Part shown: piece by piece, positions 8,583 to 16,803 of the stretch | Layout: each line of letters begins with the position of its first letter | Numbering within the stretch: position 1 is the first letter of the stretch | Assembly: GCF_001017435.1 (NCBI RefSeq) | Contig: NZ_CP011371.1 | Coordinates: 3,844,001 to 3,908,000 of the forward strand | Direction: 5' to 3' | Source of the DNA: Caldimonas brevitalea | GTDB taxonomy: Bacteria > Pseudomonadota > Gammaproteobacteria > Burkholderiales > Burkholderiaceae_C | DNA: 64,000 nucleotides | Made by a program: the position numbers and the translations under genes | The notes under the pieces: model-generated | Told to the model about the DNA's origin: nothing | Databases searched by the model: none | What the model saw: only the letters and a program-made list of their open reading frames with translations

Positions 8583-8593
8583 CGATTCTAGGA
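8583..8593 (-). promoter_or_regulatory. Conserved element TCCTAGAATCG upstream of dctP1
   Basis: The identical 11-mer occurs 64-67 bases before the start codons of all three dctP genes. TAGAAT inside it resembles a -10 box. No good -35 accompanies it, so it may be a promoter core or a conserved binding site. Confidence 0.45.
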
Positions 8594-8670
8594 GGCGGCA
8601 TTCAGCTCATTGACAGGGAGTTTCCCGCGTCGCCGTATCGCCCTTTGCGCAAGCACCTCGGACCGGCAAC

Positions 8671-8695
8671 AAAAAAGCCCCGCATCGCGGGGCTT
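8671..8695 (-). terminator. Rho-independent terminator after dctP2
   Basis: On the minus strand AAGCCCCGC (8695-8687) pairs with GCGGGGCTT (8683-8675) around a three-base loop and is followed by a run of T (A6 on the plus strand). Good intrinsic terminator, showing dctP2 and dctP1 are separate transcription units. Confidence 0.85.
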
Positions 8696-8720
8696 CGGAG
8701 AGGGGCGGAGCGGCGCTCGA

Positions 8721-9803
8721 TCAGAGCTTGGCCGACTGCATGTAGCGGTCGAACTGCGCCTCGGTGAAACGGAACCAGAGGTTCTGGTCGCGCCGGAAGT
8801 TGGCAAAGTCGGTGTACACCTTCTTCCAGCTCGGATTGCTGGACGACAGCTCCGAGTACACCGCCATCGATTCCTTGAAGGCTGCATCCATCACCGCCTT
8901 GGGCAGCGGCAGCAGCTTCACCTTCTGGGCCACCAGCTGCTTCAGCGCGCCCGGGTTGCGCGCGTCGTACTTGGCCTGCATGTCCACGTGCGCATAAGCG
9001 GAAGCGGACTCGACGATGGCCTTGTACTCGGCCGACAGGCCTTCATAGGCCTTGGTGTTGATGAAGAAGTCGATCTGCGGACCGCCTTCCCACCAGCCGG
9101 GGTAGTAGTAGAACGGTGCCACCTTGTGGAAGCCGAGCTTCTGGTCGTCGTACGGGCCGACCCACTCGGCCGCGTCGATGGTGCCTTTTTCGAGCGCCTG
9201 GTACAGCTCGCCGCCGGGGATGTTCTGCGGCACGCCGCCCAGACGCTCGACGATCTTGCCGGCAAAGCCGCCGATGCGGAACTTCAGGCCCTTCATGTCG
9301 GCGAGCGTTTTGATCTCCTTGCGGAACCAGCCGGCCATCTGGGCGCCCGAGTTGCCGCCGGGGAAGTTGATGAAGTTGTACTGCGCGTAGAACTCGCGCA
9401 TCAGCTTGAGGCCGTTGCCTTCGAACATCCACGCGCTCATCTGGCGCGAGTTGAGGCCGAACGGCACGGCCGCTCCCAGCGCGAAGGTCGGGTCCTTGCC
9501 GTAGAAGTAGTAAGGCACCGTGTGGCACAGCTCGACGGTGCCGTTCTGCACACCGTCGACGACGCCGAACGGGGGCATCAGCTCACCGCCGGCATGCACC
9601 GAGATCTGGAACTTGCCGCCCGTCATCTCGGAGACCTTCTTGGCGAACACCTCGGCCCCGCCATAAATCGTGTCCAGCGACTTCGGGAAGCTGGAGGCGA
9701 GGCGCCAGCGCACATTGGCCTGCGCCTGCACGATCGCCGGTGCAGCACCGGCCGCCAAGACACCGGCGATGCCCGTGGTGCGGATGAACGAACGACGTTC
9801 CAT
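8721..9803 (-). CDS. dctP: TRAP transporter substrate-binding protein (DctP), paralogue 2
   Basis: A 360-residue paralogue of the flanking dctP genes, colinear with them along its whole length without gaps of note. It has a twin-arginine signal (MERRSFIRTTG) with cleavage near VQAQA. It keeps the same blocks (GELMPPFGVVDGVQNGT, NIPGGELYQALEKG, DAAEWVGPYDD, PGWWEG). Changes cluster at ligand-region positions such as GNSGAQMAGWF versus GNTGAQMGGWY and in the segment before IPFGLNSRQM (LGAAVPFGLNSRQMSAW). These suggest altered ligand preference rather than simple redundancy. AGGAGAA ribosome site before the ATG; its own upstream element and its own terminator imply independent transcription. The permease partner is presumably dctQM next door. 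Confidence 0.92.
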   Translation of the reverse strand: MERRSFIRTTGIAGVLAAGAAPAIVQAQANVRWRLASSFPKSLDTIYGGAEVFAKKVSEMTGGKFQISVHAGGELMPPFGVVDGVQNGTVELCHTVPYYFYGKDPTFALGAAVPFGLNSRQMSAWMFEGNGLKLMREFYAQYNFINFPGGNSGAQMAGWFRKEIKTLADMKGLKFRIGGFAGKIVERLGGVPQNIPGGELYQALEKGTIDAAEWVGPYDDQKLGFHKVAPFYYYPGWWEGGPQIDFFINTKAYEGLSAEYKAIVESASAYAHVDMQAKYDARNPGALKQLVAQKVKLLPLPKAVMDAAFKESMAVYSELSSSNPSWKKVYTDFANFRRDQNLWFRFTEAQFDRYMQSAKL

Positions 9804-9867
9804 GAGGTTCTCCTTATTGCGCTCTGAAACTGAAGGGGATGCGACTACTGGCCTGTCAAACCGTTGG

Positions 9868-9878
9868 CGATTCTAGGA
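9868..9878 (-). promoter_or_regulatory. Conserved element TCCTAGAATCG upstream of dctP2
   Basis: Second copy of the 11-mer shared by the three dctP genes, 67 bases ahead of the start codon. Contains the -10-like TAGAAT; -35 not convincing. Confidence 0.45.
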
Positions 9879-9975
9879 GCCGCGCTTCCCTCCTTCGCCC
9901 AGGGGTTTCCCTTCGCTCGCGTTCAGGTGTTTGCAAGGCACGCGGCGTTAGAGACGCGGGAACCTGCGTCGGCGC

Positions 9976-11058
9976 TCACAGCTTGGCCGCCTGCATGTAG
10001 CGATCGAACTGCGCCTCGGTAAAGCGGAACCAGAGGTTCTGGTCGCGCCGGAAGTTGGCATAGTCGGTGTAGACCTTCTTCCAGTTCGGGTTCTTGGCCG
10101 ACAGCTCGGAATAGAGCGCCATCGACTCTTTGAACGCCGCGTCCATGAGATCCTTCGGGAACGGCGCCAGCTTCACCTTCTGGGCCACCAACTGCTTCAG
10201 GGCTGCTGGGTTGCGGGCGTCGTACTTGGCCTGCATGTCGAGGTGGGCATAGGCCGACGCCGCTTCGATGATGGCCTTGTATTCGGCGGACAGCCCCGCA
10301 TAGGCCTTGGTGTTCAGGTAGAACGCCAACTCCAGACCGCCTTCCCACCACCCGGGGTAGTAATAGTTCGGCGCCACCTTGGCAAAGCCCAGCTTCTGGT
10401 CGTCATACGGGCCGATCCATTCGGCGGCGTCGATGGTGCCCTTCTCGAGCGCCTGGTAGATCTCGCCACCAGGGATGTTCTGCGGCACGCCACCCAGCCG
10501 CTCGATCACCTTGCCGGCAAAGCCGCCGACCCGGAACTTCAGCCCCTTCATGTCGGCCAGGCTCGCCAGGCTCTTGCGGAACCACCCGCCCATCTGCGCG
10601 CCGGTGTTGCCGCCCGAGAAGCTGATGATGTTGTACTGGGCGTAGAACTCGCGCATCAGCTTGGTGCCGTTGCCCTCCATCATCCACGCCGTCATCTGGC
10701 GAGAGTTGAGGCCGAACGGAATGGCACCGCCGATCGCGAAGGTGTCGTCCTTGCCGAAGAAGTAATAGGGAGCCGTGTGCGCCATCTCGACGGTGCCGTT
10801 CTGCACGCCGTCGACCACGCCGAACGGCGGCATCAATTCGCCGCCGGCATGGACCGAGATGTTGAACTTGCCGCCGCTCAGCTCCGCGACCTTTTTCGCA
10901 AACACCTCGGCGCCACCATAGATGGTGTCGAGCGCCTTGGGGAAGCTCGACGCGAGACGCCAGCGCAGCGCGGCTTGCGCCTGCACGACCGCCGGCGCGG
11001 CGGCAGCGCTCAGCACACCGGCGATGCCGGCATGGCGAATGAAGGAACGGCGTTCCAT
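9976..11058 (-). CDS. dctP: TRAP transporter substrate-binding protein (DctP), paralogue 3
   Basis: Third tandem DctP receptor, 360 residues, twin-arginine signal MERRSFIRHAG with cleavage near VQAQA. The blocks of the family are all present. It differs from the others at ISFSGGNTGAQMGGWFRKSL, DAAEWIGPYDD and in the region after PGWWEG (GLELAFYLNTKAY instead of GPQLDLFINSKAY), positions near the binding cleft in TakP-like structures. Being farthest from dctQM it could be the ancestral or the most divergent copy; a tree would tell. No clear terminator separates its 3' end from dctP2. Upstream it has the shared TCCTAGAATCG element 67 bases before the start. Confidence 0.92.
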   Translation of the reverse strand: MERRSFIRHAGIAGVLSAAAAPAVVQAQAALRWRLASSFPKALDTIYGGAEVFAKKVAELSGGKFNISVHAGGELMPPFGVVDGVQNGTVEMAHTAPYYFFGKDDTFAIGGAIPFGLNSRQMTAWMMEGNGTKLMREFYAQYNIISFSGGNTGAQMGGWFRKSLASLADMKGLKFRVGGFAGKVIERLGGVPQNIPGGEIYQALEKGTIDAAEWIGPYDDQKLGFAKVAPNYYYPGWWEGGLELAFYLNTKAYAGLSAEYKAIIEAASAYAHLDMQAKYDARNPAALKQLVAQKVKLAPFPKDLMDAAFKESMALYSELSAKNPNWKKVYTDYANFRRDQNLWFRFTEAQFDRYMQAAKL

Positions 11059-11122
11059 GAGAGAAGTCCTCGCAAGAAAAGTCCAGGCACCGCGCCCGCG
11101 ATGGGCCGCGGCAAACGTAGGA

Positions 11123-11133
11123 CGATTCTAGGA
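11123..11133 (-). promoter_or_regulatory. Conserved element TCCTAGAATCG upstream of dctP3
   Basis: Third copy of the shared 11-mer, 67 bases upstream of the dctP3 start codon, same strand and spacing as at dctP2. Confidence 0.45.
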
Positions 11134-11236
11134 AGCGGGCTGAGGCCGCCGTACCGGGGGCAATCCTGTTCGCAATACTACGTACGGCGTGCCCGGTTCT
11201 CAGTCGATGTTCAGCACGACGTGATAGCCGCCCGAC

Positions 11237-12619
11237 TCACGAGCCGGCGATCTTCATCTTCTCGATCAAGACCGAGCCGACCGTCTTGGAGCCCATGTTG
11301 TAGGCGTCGGCACCGACCGCGACGATGTTGCGCCACATCTCGCGCAGGTTGCCTGCAATCGTGATCTCGTGGACCGGGTAGGCGATGCGGCCGTTCTCCA
11401 CCCAGAAGCCCGCGGCGCCGCGCGAATAGTCGCCGGTCACGTAGTTGACGCCCTGCCCCATCAGCTCGATCACGAACAGGCCGCGGTGCAGCTTGCGCAG
11501 CATCTCGTCCAGGTCGTCGCCGGGCTGCGTGGCACGGCTGCGCAGTTCCAGGTTCTGAGAGCCGCCGGCGTGCCCGGTGGTGCGCATGCCCAGCTTGCGC
11601 GCCGAGTAGCTCGACAGGAAATAGCCTTCCACCCGGCCGTCACGCACCACATGACGCGGGCGTGTCACCGCCCCCTCGTCGTCGAAAGGTGCGCTGCCCT
11701 TGCCCTTCGGAATGTGCGGGTCTTCGACGACCTCGATGTGCTCGGGAAACACCTGGGTGCCGAGACTGTCGACCAGAAAGCTCGCCTTGCGGTACAGCGC
11801 CCCGCCGCTGGTGGCCTGCACGAAACCGCCCAGCAGGCCCACCGCGAGCGTCGACTCGAACAACACCGGGCATTCGCAGGTCGCGATCTTGCGTGACTTC
11901 AGGCGCGACAGCGCGCGCTCCGCCGCATAGCGGCCGACGGCCTCGGCCGCGGCCAGCTCGGCCGGGTCCCGCATCGAGCTGTACCAGGCGTCGCGTTGCA
12001 TCTCCTGCCCGCGGCCGGCAATCGGCGCGACTGACAGCGAATGCCGTGAGCTGGCATACCCCCCGCGAAAACCGCGGCTGTTGCCCGCGAAAAAGTGCGA
12101 CTGCTGGGCCGACACGCCGGCGCCTTCGGAGTTGGTGATGCGGCGGTCGGTCTCGAGCGCCGCCGCTTCGCAGCGCACCGCCAGCTCGGCCGCCCGTTCG
12201 GCGTCGATGTCCCAGGGATAGAACAGGTCGAGGTCGCGCGTGGCGGCCTCACCGAGCGCCAGATCGGCTTCTTCGGGCAGGCCGGCAGCCGGGTCTTCGG
12301 CGGTGAACCGGGCGATGTCGTACGCCGCGCGCACGGTCTGCTCGAGCGCTGCACGCGAAAAGTCCGACGTGCTGGCATTGCCCCGCCGCTGGCCGAGGTA
12401 GACGGTTACACCGAGCGACTTGTCGCGGTTGCGCTCGACGTTCTCGAGTTCGCCCTTGCGCACCGAGACCGACAGCCCCACCCCCTCGGACACCTCGACG
12501 GCCGCGTCGGTCGCCCCCTGCTCGCGGGCAAAGGCGAGTGCGTCCTCGACCAGTTGCCGGAACTGGTCTTGTGCATAGGCAAAACCGTGCTGGGCTGAAG
12601 TGGCGTCGGTGTTGGGCAT
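11237..12619 (-). CDS. pmbA: Metalloprotease PmbA/TldE homologue
   Basis: A 460-residue member of the TldD/PmbA family. PmbA (TldE) partners TldD; the heterodimer degrades unfolded peptides and processes antitoxins and modified peptides such as microcin B17. The catalytic zinc lies in TldD, so PmbA is the non-metal-binding partner. Family blocks seen: VSVRKGELENVERNRDKSLGV near the N-terminus, GNSRGFRGGY in the middle, and NYVTGDYSRGAAGFWVENG with VHEITIAGNL at the C-terminus. I place the start at 12619, giving the usual length. An ATG at 12706 with an upstream AAGGGGG would add 29 residues that do not look conserved, and it overlaps a -10-like TATGAT. It diverges from darP; tldD is not in the window. 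Confidence 0.9.
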   Translation of the reverse strand: MPNTDATSAQHGFAYAQDQFRQLVEDALAFAREQGATDAAVEVSEGVGLSVSVRKGELENVERNRDKSLGVTVYLGQRRGNASTSDFSRAALEQTVRAAYDIARFTAEDPAAGLPEEADLALGEAATRDLDLFYPWDIDAERAAELAVRCEAAALETDRRITNSEGAGVSAQQSHFFAGNSRGFRGGYASSRHSLSVAPIAGRGQEMQRDAWYSSMRDPAELAAAEAVGRYAAERALSRLKSRKIATCECPVLFESTLAVGLLGGFVQATSGGALYRKASFLVDSLGTQVFPEHIEVVEDPHIPKGKGSAPFDDEGAVTRPRHVVRDGRVEGYFLSSYSARKLGMRTTGHAGGSQNLELRSRATQPGDDLDEMLRKLHRGLFVIELMGQGVNYVTGDYSRGAAGFWVENGRIAYPVHEITIAGNLREMWRNIVAVGADAYNMGSKTVGSVLIEKMKIAGS

Positions 12620-12750
12620 GGTAGGGGTGTCGCCTTGACGTTTCGGTTGAAGACAGCAGCGGAAGCAAGGTGCCTCACGGGCGGCTTCCGGGGGGCGTTT
12701 TATCATAACGACCCCCTTCTCATCTCCGCGCCCAGCCCCGCGCCGCCCGT

Positions 12751-13314
12751 ATGCAGCACCGCGTGCACGAACCCGACCCCCTCGACCCCGACGACAACGG
12801 CGAGCAGACCCCGAGCAAGACCCAGCGCAAGAAAGCGTCGCACGAGCTGCAATCGCTGGGCGAGGCGCTCGCCGAGATGCCCGACGACCGGCTGGAACGG
12901 CTCGAGATCTCCGAATCGCTGCGTGACGCCGTGCTGCAGTACAAGCGCACCCGCTCCCACGAAGGCCGGCGCCGGCAAATGCAGTACATCGGCAAGCTGA
13001 TGCGGCAGGCCGAGGTGGAGCCGATCCGCGAAGCGATCGCGGCCCTGCAACTGGGCCACGCCAAGGACACGCTGGCGCTGCACCGCGCCGAACAATGGCG
13101 CACCGAGCTGATCGCGGACGACGACGCGGTGACCCGCTGGACCGCCGAGCATCCGGACTGCGACGTGCAGCAGCTGCGCAGCCTGATCCGGGCCGCCCGC
13201 AAGGATGCGGCCGCCATACCCGAGCAGCGCAGCGGGCGCGCCTACCGGGAGCTGTTCCAGTTCATCAAGCCCTTCCTGGTGGAGGCCGATGCCGATGCCG
13301 ATGCCGATGAGTGA
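12751..13314 (+). CDS. darP: Ribosome biogenesis factor DarP (YjgA, DUF615)
   Basis: A 187-residue, highly charged helical protein of the DUF615/YjgA family. The E. coli protein binds late 50S precursors and aids peptidyl transferase centre maturation. The core KTQRKKASHELQSLGEAL and ARKDAAAIPEQRSGRAYRELFQFIK blocks are family-typical. The divergent pmbA-darP pair is conserved in beta- and gammaproteobacteria. The C-terminus ends in an unusual ADADADADE run encoded by four perfect GCCGAT repeats, which also contain the start codons of mog in another frame; the two genes overlap there by 8 bases or more, implying translational coupling. The N-terminal 20 residues are acidic and variable. Confidence 0.92.
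   Translation: MQHRVHEPDPLDPDDNGEQTPSKTQRKKASHELQSLGEALAEMPDDRLERLEISESLRDAVLQYKRTRSHEGRRRQMQYIGKLMRQAEVEPIREAIAALQLGHAKDTLALHRAEQWRTELIADDDAVTRWTAEHPDCDVQQLRSLIRAARKDAAAIPEQRSGRAYRELFQFIKPFLVEADADADADE
13285..13308 (+). repeat. (GCCGAT)4 tandem repeat across the darP-mog overlap
   Basis: Four perfect copies of GCCGAT. In the darP frame they encode Ala-Asp repeats; in the mog frame they supply in-frame ATG codons at 13289, 13295, 13301 and 13307. A GGAGG at 13281-13285 overlaps the first copy. Loss or gain of a unit keeps both frames but changes start-codon spacing. Confidence 0.85.
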
Positions 13315-13903
13315 TTTCGATCCGGTGCGCATCGGCGTCGTCTCGATCAGCGACCGTGCGTCGAGCGGCGTCTACGAAGACAAGGGCGTGCCGGCCCTGC
13401 AGCAATGGATCGCCCGCGCGGTGCGCAACCCGGTCAGCTGGGAGGCCCGGCTGATCCCCGACGAACAGGACGTGATCAGCGCCACCTTGCGCGACCTGGT
13501 CGACCAGGCGCACTGTCATTTGGTGTTGACCACGGGCGGCACCGGCCCTGCACCGCGCGACGTCACGCCCGAGGCGACGCTGGCCGTAGCCGACAAGGTG
13601 ATGCCCGGTTTCGGCGAGCAGATGCGCCAGATCAGCCTGCAGTTCGTGCCGACGGCCATCCTGTCGCGCCAGGTCGCGGTGATCCGCGGCCAGGCGCTCA
13701 TCATCAACCTGCCCGGGCAGCCCAAGTCGATCGCCGAGACGCTCGAAGGCCTGAAAGACGACCAGGGGCGCCCGGTCGTGCACGGCATCTTTGCCGCGGT
13801 GCCCTATTGCATCGACCTGATCGGCGGGCCCTACATCGAGACCGACGAGTCGGTGTGCAAGGCTTTTCGGCCGAAATCGGCGGTTCGGGCGCCCAAGCCC
13901 TGA
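13307..13903 (+). CDS. mog: Molybdopterin adenylyltransferase
   Basis: A 198-residue MogA/MoaB-fold protein that adenylates molybdopterin before molybdate insertion in molybdenum cofactor synthesis. Evidence: the N-terminal IGVVSISDRASSGVYEDKG, the signature TTGGTGPAPRDVTPEAT around residue 75, and LPGQPKSIAE in the C-terminal third. The conserved start is the ATG at 13307 (MSDFDP). However, GGAGG at 13281-13285 is ideally spaced for the in-frame ATG at 13295, so the real N-terminus may be MPMPMSDF. It overlaps darP, which suggests coupling. No other molybdenum cofactor gene is near. It converges on cysE with a 43-base gap lacking a clear terminator. Confidence 0.93.
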   Translation: MSDFDPVRIGVVSISDRASSGVYEDKGVPALQQWIARAVRNPVSWEARLIPDEQDVISATLRDLVDQAHCHLVLTTGGTGPAPRDVTPEATLAVADKVMPGFGEQMRQISLQFVPTAILSRQVAVIRGQALIINLPGQPKSIAETLEGLKDDQGRPVVHGIFAAVPYCIDLIGGPYIETDESVCKAFRPKSAVRAPKP

Positions 13904-13946
13904 GCCGTGAGCCGCGCGGCCCACCCGCAAGGCCGGCCTGCCCGCC

Positions 13947-14714
13947 TCACTTGACCAACTGGTTCATGCGTTCCGCGTCGAAGTGCTCGGTGGTGTGGGC
14001 GTCGGTCGGCAGCCCACCGCTCACGCCGCGAGAGAGCTTTTCCAGTGCCTGCCACAGCAGCGCGATCTGGTGTTCCTGGCTCGCCGCGTTGTCGACCAGG
14101 CCGCGCAAGGCCTGCGACACCGGGTCGTCGCTCTGCGTCACGCCATAGGCCGAGAACCCCATGCGGGCAGCCGCCTGCTCGCGGGCCGCGTCGGTCTCCT
14201 TGTGCAGCACCCGGGCCGGGTTGCCCACCGCCGTGCCGCCCGGGGGCACCGCCTGCAGCACGACCGCGTTGGACCCCACGCGAGCCCCGTCGCCGACCGT
14301 GAAGCCGCCCAAGACCTGCGCATTGGCGCCCACGATGACACCGCGGCCCAGCGTCGGGTGGCGCTTGACGCCCTTGTACAGCGAGGTGCCGCCGAGCGTG
14401 ACACCTTGGTAGATGGTGCAGCCGTCACCCACCTCGGCGGTCTCGCCGATGACGACACCCATGCCGTGATCGATGAAAACGCGACGGCCGATCTTGGCAC
14501 CCGGGTGGATCTCGATGCCCGTCAGGAAACGGTTCAGATGCGAAATGAAGCGCCCGAGCCAGTGCCAGCCGCGCTGCCAGCAGGCGTGGGCGCGACGGTG
14601 CAGCAGCAGCGCGTGCAGGCCGGGGTAACAGGTGAGCACCTCCCACGACGAGCGCGCGGCGGGGTCGCGCTCCAGGATGCAGGCGATGTCCTCTCGTAGG
14701 TGCTCAAACAACAT
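13947..14714 (-). CDS. cysE: Serine O-acetyltransferase
   Basis: A 255-residue enzyme making O-acetylserine from serine and acetyl-CoA, the first step of cysteine synthesis. After a short helical N-terminus ([21 protein letters not shown]) comes the left-handed beta-helix of hexapeptide repeats. Within it lie the active-site segment [21 protein letters not shown] and the loop [19 protein letters not shown] that binds acetyl-CoA. The N-terminal domain is shorter than in E. coli CysE, as in EpsC-like and many betaproteobacterial forms. A C-terminal tail of about 85 residues follows the helix and differs from the short feedback-inhibition tail of E. coli. Start at 14714 is fixed by the MLFEHL motif; no strong ribosome site. 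It follows trmJ on the same strand. Confidence 0.93.
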   Translation of the reverse strand: MLFEHLREDIACILERDPAARSSWEVLTCYPGLHALLLHRRAHACWQRGWHWLGRFISHLNRFLTGIEIHPGAKIGRRVFIDHGMGVVIGETAEVGDGCTIYQGVTLGGTSLYKGVKRHPTLGRGVIVGANAQVLGGFTVGDGARVGSNAVVLQAVPPGGTAVGNPARVLHKETDAAREQAAARMGFSAYGVTQSDDPVSQALRGLVDNAASQEHQIALLWQALEKLSRGVSGGLPTDAHTTEHFDAERMNQLVK

Positions 14715-14809
14715 GGCAAGCCGACCGATGTTCGGAAAGATGGGCGGGAATGAAGCTTGCACAGTGTAATGTCCGGCCCCAACGCCCTGCCGGGCGGCAG
14801 AAAAGGCCC

Positions 14810-15550
14810 TCAGTGCTCCGGGGGGCGGCTTTTCTGCTTCTGCATCACCTTGGCGATGCCCCGCAGGATGTGCACCTCTTCCTCGCTCAACTGCGCCCGG
14901 TTGAACAGCTGGTTCAGGCGCGGCATCAGCTTCTTGGGCGCCTCGGGGTCGAGGAAGCCGACCTCGACCAGCGCCTGCGCCCAATGCTGCAACACACCCT
15001 GCACCGCCGGCACGTCGGCCAGCCGCCGGTCCGGCGTGCGCGGCTCGACGCCGAACCCGCCCAGCGCCTGGCGCCAGTCGTAGGCGATCAGCTGCACCGC
15101 CTGCGCCAGGTTGAGCGAGCCGTAAGCCGGGTCGGTGGGGATGCTGAGCACCGCATGGCAGCGGTAGACGTCGTCGTTGCTCATGCCGTAGCGCTCGGAG
15201 CCGAACACGAAGCCGACCCGGTGGGCCGATGCCGCCAGCTGCGCGAACAAGGGCCGCGGCGCATGCGTGGGCGGGCCGAAGTCGCGCGGGGTCATCGCGG
15301 TGGCACACGCATAGCTGACGCCGTCGAGCGCCTCGGCCAGCGTGTCGACGATGCGGGCGCGCACCAGGATGTCGGCCGCGCCGCTCGCCATCGCGACGGT
15401 TTCCTCCTGCACCAGCACGTCGGGGAAACGCGGCGCGACCAGCACCAGGTCGCCGAACCCCATCACCTTCATTGCGCGGGCCGTCGCGCCGACGTTGCCG
15501 GGGTGGCTGGTGTTGACCAGCACGAAACGGGTCGTGTCGCGCGCCGTCAT
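14810..15550 (-). CDS. trmJ: tRNA (cytidine/uridine-2'-O-)-methyltransferase TrmJ
   Basis: A 246-residue SPOUT-class RNA methyltransferase. TrmJ 2'-O-methylates nucleotide 32 in the anticodon loop with S-adenosylmethionine. Seen: motif 1 [20 protein letters not shown] near the N-terminus, where the conserved Asn and Arg act in catalysis; motif 2 [14 protein letters not shown]; and motif 3 [14 protein letters not shown], which with motif 2 forms the cofactor knot. The C-terminal extension of about 80 helical residues is usual for TrmJ and distinguishes it from TrmL. An ATG at 15550 gives the expected length. It is divergent from suhB and upstream of cysE, a common betaproteobacterial order. 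Confidence 0.92.
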   Translation of the reverse strand: MTARDTTRFVLVNTSHPGNVGATARAMKVMGFGDLVLVAPRFPDVLVQEETVAMASGAADILVRARIVDTLAEALDGVSYACATAMTPRDFGPPTHAPRPLFAQLAASAHRVGFVFGSERYGMSNDDVYRCHAVLSIPTDPAYGSLNLAQAVQLIAYDWRQALGGFGVEPRTPDRRLADVPAVQGVLQHWAQALVEVGFLDPEAPKKLMPRLNQLFNRAQLSEEEVHILRGIAKVMQKQKSRPPEH

Positions 15551-15683
15551 GCCGAAGGCGCACCAGATGCCGTGGGGCCACACGGCATGCCGCTCGTCGG
15601 CGTGCCGCCCGTCGGCGCGCAGTTCGATACGCAACAGATCACGGCGATTGGTTTCATTCAGGCAGCCCGGTCCGGCAGATGGA

Positions 15684-15689
15684 TAGAAT
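15684..15689 (+). promoter_or_regulatory. -10-like TAGAAT between trmJ and suhB
   Basis: TAGAAT in the divergent trmJ-suhB spacer, about 125 bases before suhB. It resembles other -10-like elements of the window; no clear -35, so weak. Confidence 0.3.
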
Positions 15690-15814
15690 GGCCGATTATC
15701 TTTCGCGAGCAGGGCCCCGTGCCCGCTTCGTGCGCGTGCCTGCCGCGCGCCCGTTCTCGCACCGTTCTTAATCTCCCGCCGTCGTCCGCCCGCCCCTGCT
15801 GTAGGTATCGCCCC

Positions 15815-16786
15815 ATGTCCCAAGCGCTCCATCCGATGCTCAACACGGCCATCAAGGCCGCCCGCGCCGCCGGCGCCATCATCAACCGGGCATCGCTGGA
15901 CCTGGACCTGCTGCGCATCAGCACCAAGTCGTCCCCCAACGACTTCGTCACCGAGGTCGACCAGGCGGCCGAACAAATCATCATCGAGACGCTGCTGACG
16001 GCCTACCCGGGCCACGGCATCCTGGCCGAAGAATCGGGCCGGGCCCATGGCGCCAAGGACAGCGATTTCGTCTGGATCATCGACCCGCTCGACGGCACCA
16101 CCAATTTCATCCACGGCTTTCCGGTCTACGCGGTCTCGATCGGCCTCGCGTTTCGCGGCCAGGTACAGCAGGCGGTGGTCTACGACCCGGCGCGCAACGA
16201 CTTGTTCTACGCGTCCAAGGGCCGCGGCGCCTACCTCAACGACAAGCGCATCCGCGTCTCCAAGCGCACCCGCATGGGCGACGCGCTGATCGGCACCGGG
16301 TTTCCCTTCCGCAAGGGCGACAACTTCAAGCGCTACATGAAGATGTTCGAACTCGTGATGCAGTCGTGCGCGGGCCTGCGCCGCCCGGGCGCCGCGGCGC
16401 TCGACCTGTGTTACGTCGCCGCCGGCTATTACGACGGCTTCTTCGAGACCGGGCTCAACCCCTGGGACATCGCCGCCGGCTCGCTGATCATCACCGAGGC
16501 CGGTGGGCTGATCGGCAACTTCACCGGCGAGTCCGACTTCCTCAACCAGCGCGAAGTGGTGGCCGCCACACCGCGCATCTACGGCCAGCTGGTGCAGATG
16601 CTGGCGCCCTTCAGCCGCGTCATCAAGGACGTCGACGACGACACCCACCCCACCGAAGCGCCGAAGACCGAAGGCGGCGAGGCAGCTCCCGCCGCTGCGG
16701 CCGTCGACGCGCCGAGGAAGAAGGGCCCCGTGCGCATCCGCAAGGCCGACCTGGCGGGCGCCAAGGACGAGGACAGCAGCCTCTGA
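15815..16786 (+). CDS. suhB: Inositol monophosphatase family protein (SuhB)
   Basis: A 323-residue member of the Mg2+-dependent inositol monophosphatase family; SuhB also works in rRNA antitermination complexes in E. coli. The metal-binding motif [14 protein letters not shown] sits near residue 90, the upstream acidic residues in AEESG near residue 70, and the C-terminal motif [15 protein letters not shown] near residue 220. The catalytic core ends around residue 270. A further C-terminal tail of about 50 residues is rich in Ala, Glu, Lys and Asp ([25 protein letters not shown]), an extension I associate with Burkholderiales homologues. The start at 15815 precedes the conserved [13 protein letters not shown]. 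It lies 17 bases before mutS and may share a transcript with it. Confidence 0.9.
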   Translation: MSQALHPMLNTAIKAARAAGAIINRASLDLDLLRISTKSSPNDFVTEVDQAAEQIIIETLLTAYPGHGILAEESGRAHGAKDSDFVWIIDPLDGTTNFIHGFPVYAVSIGLAFRGQVQQAVVYDPARNDLFYASKGRGAYLNDKRIRVSKRTRMGDALIGTGFPFRKGDNFKRYMKMFELVMQSCAGLRRPGAAALDLCYVAAGYYDGFFETGLNPWDIAAGSLIITEAGGLIGNFTGESDFLNQREVVAATPRIYGQLVQMLAPFSRVIKDVDDDTHPTEAPKTEGGEAAPAAAAVDAPRKKGPVRIRKADLAGAKDEDSSL

Positions 16787-16803
16787 GCCGGTCGACGCCT
16801 GCC

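Noticed and set aside
7436..11058. Assembly artefact as the source of the three dctP copies
   Set aside because: The copies differ throughout, and each has its own flanks, so they are real diverged paralogues.
12619..12706. Upstream ATG of pmbA at 12706
   Set aside because: It has a good ribosome site but adds 29 non-conserved residues, and the start codon overlaps a likely -10 box. Kept only as an alternative.
13205..13903. Longer Mog beginning at 13205
   Set aside because: The upstream frame overlaps darP deeply and encodes a Ser/Pro-rich stretch not seen in Mog; the start lies within the GCCGAT repeat.
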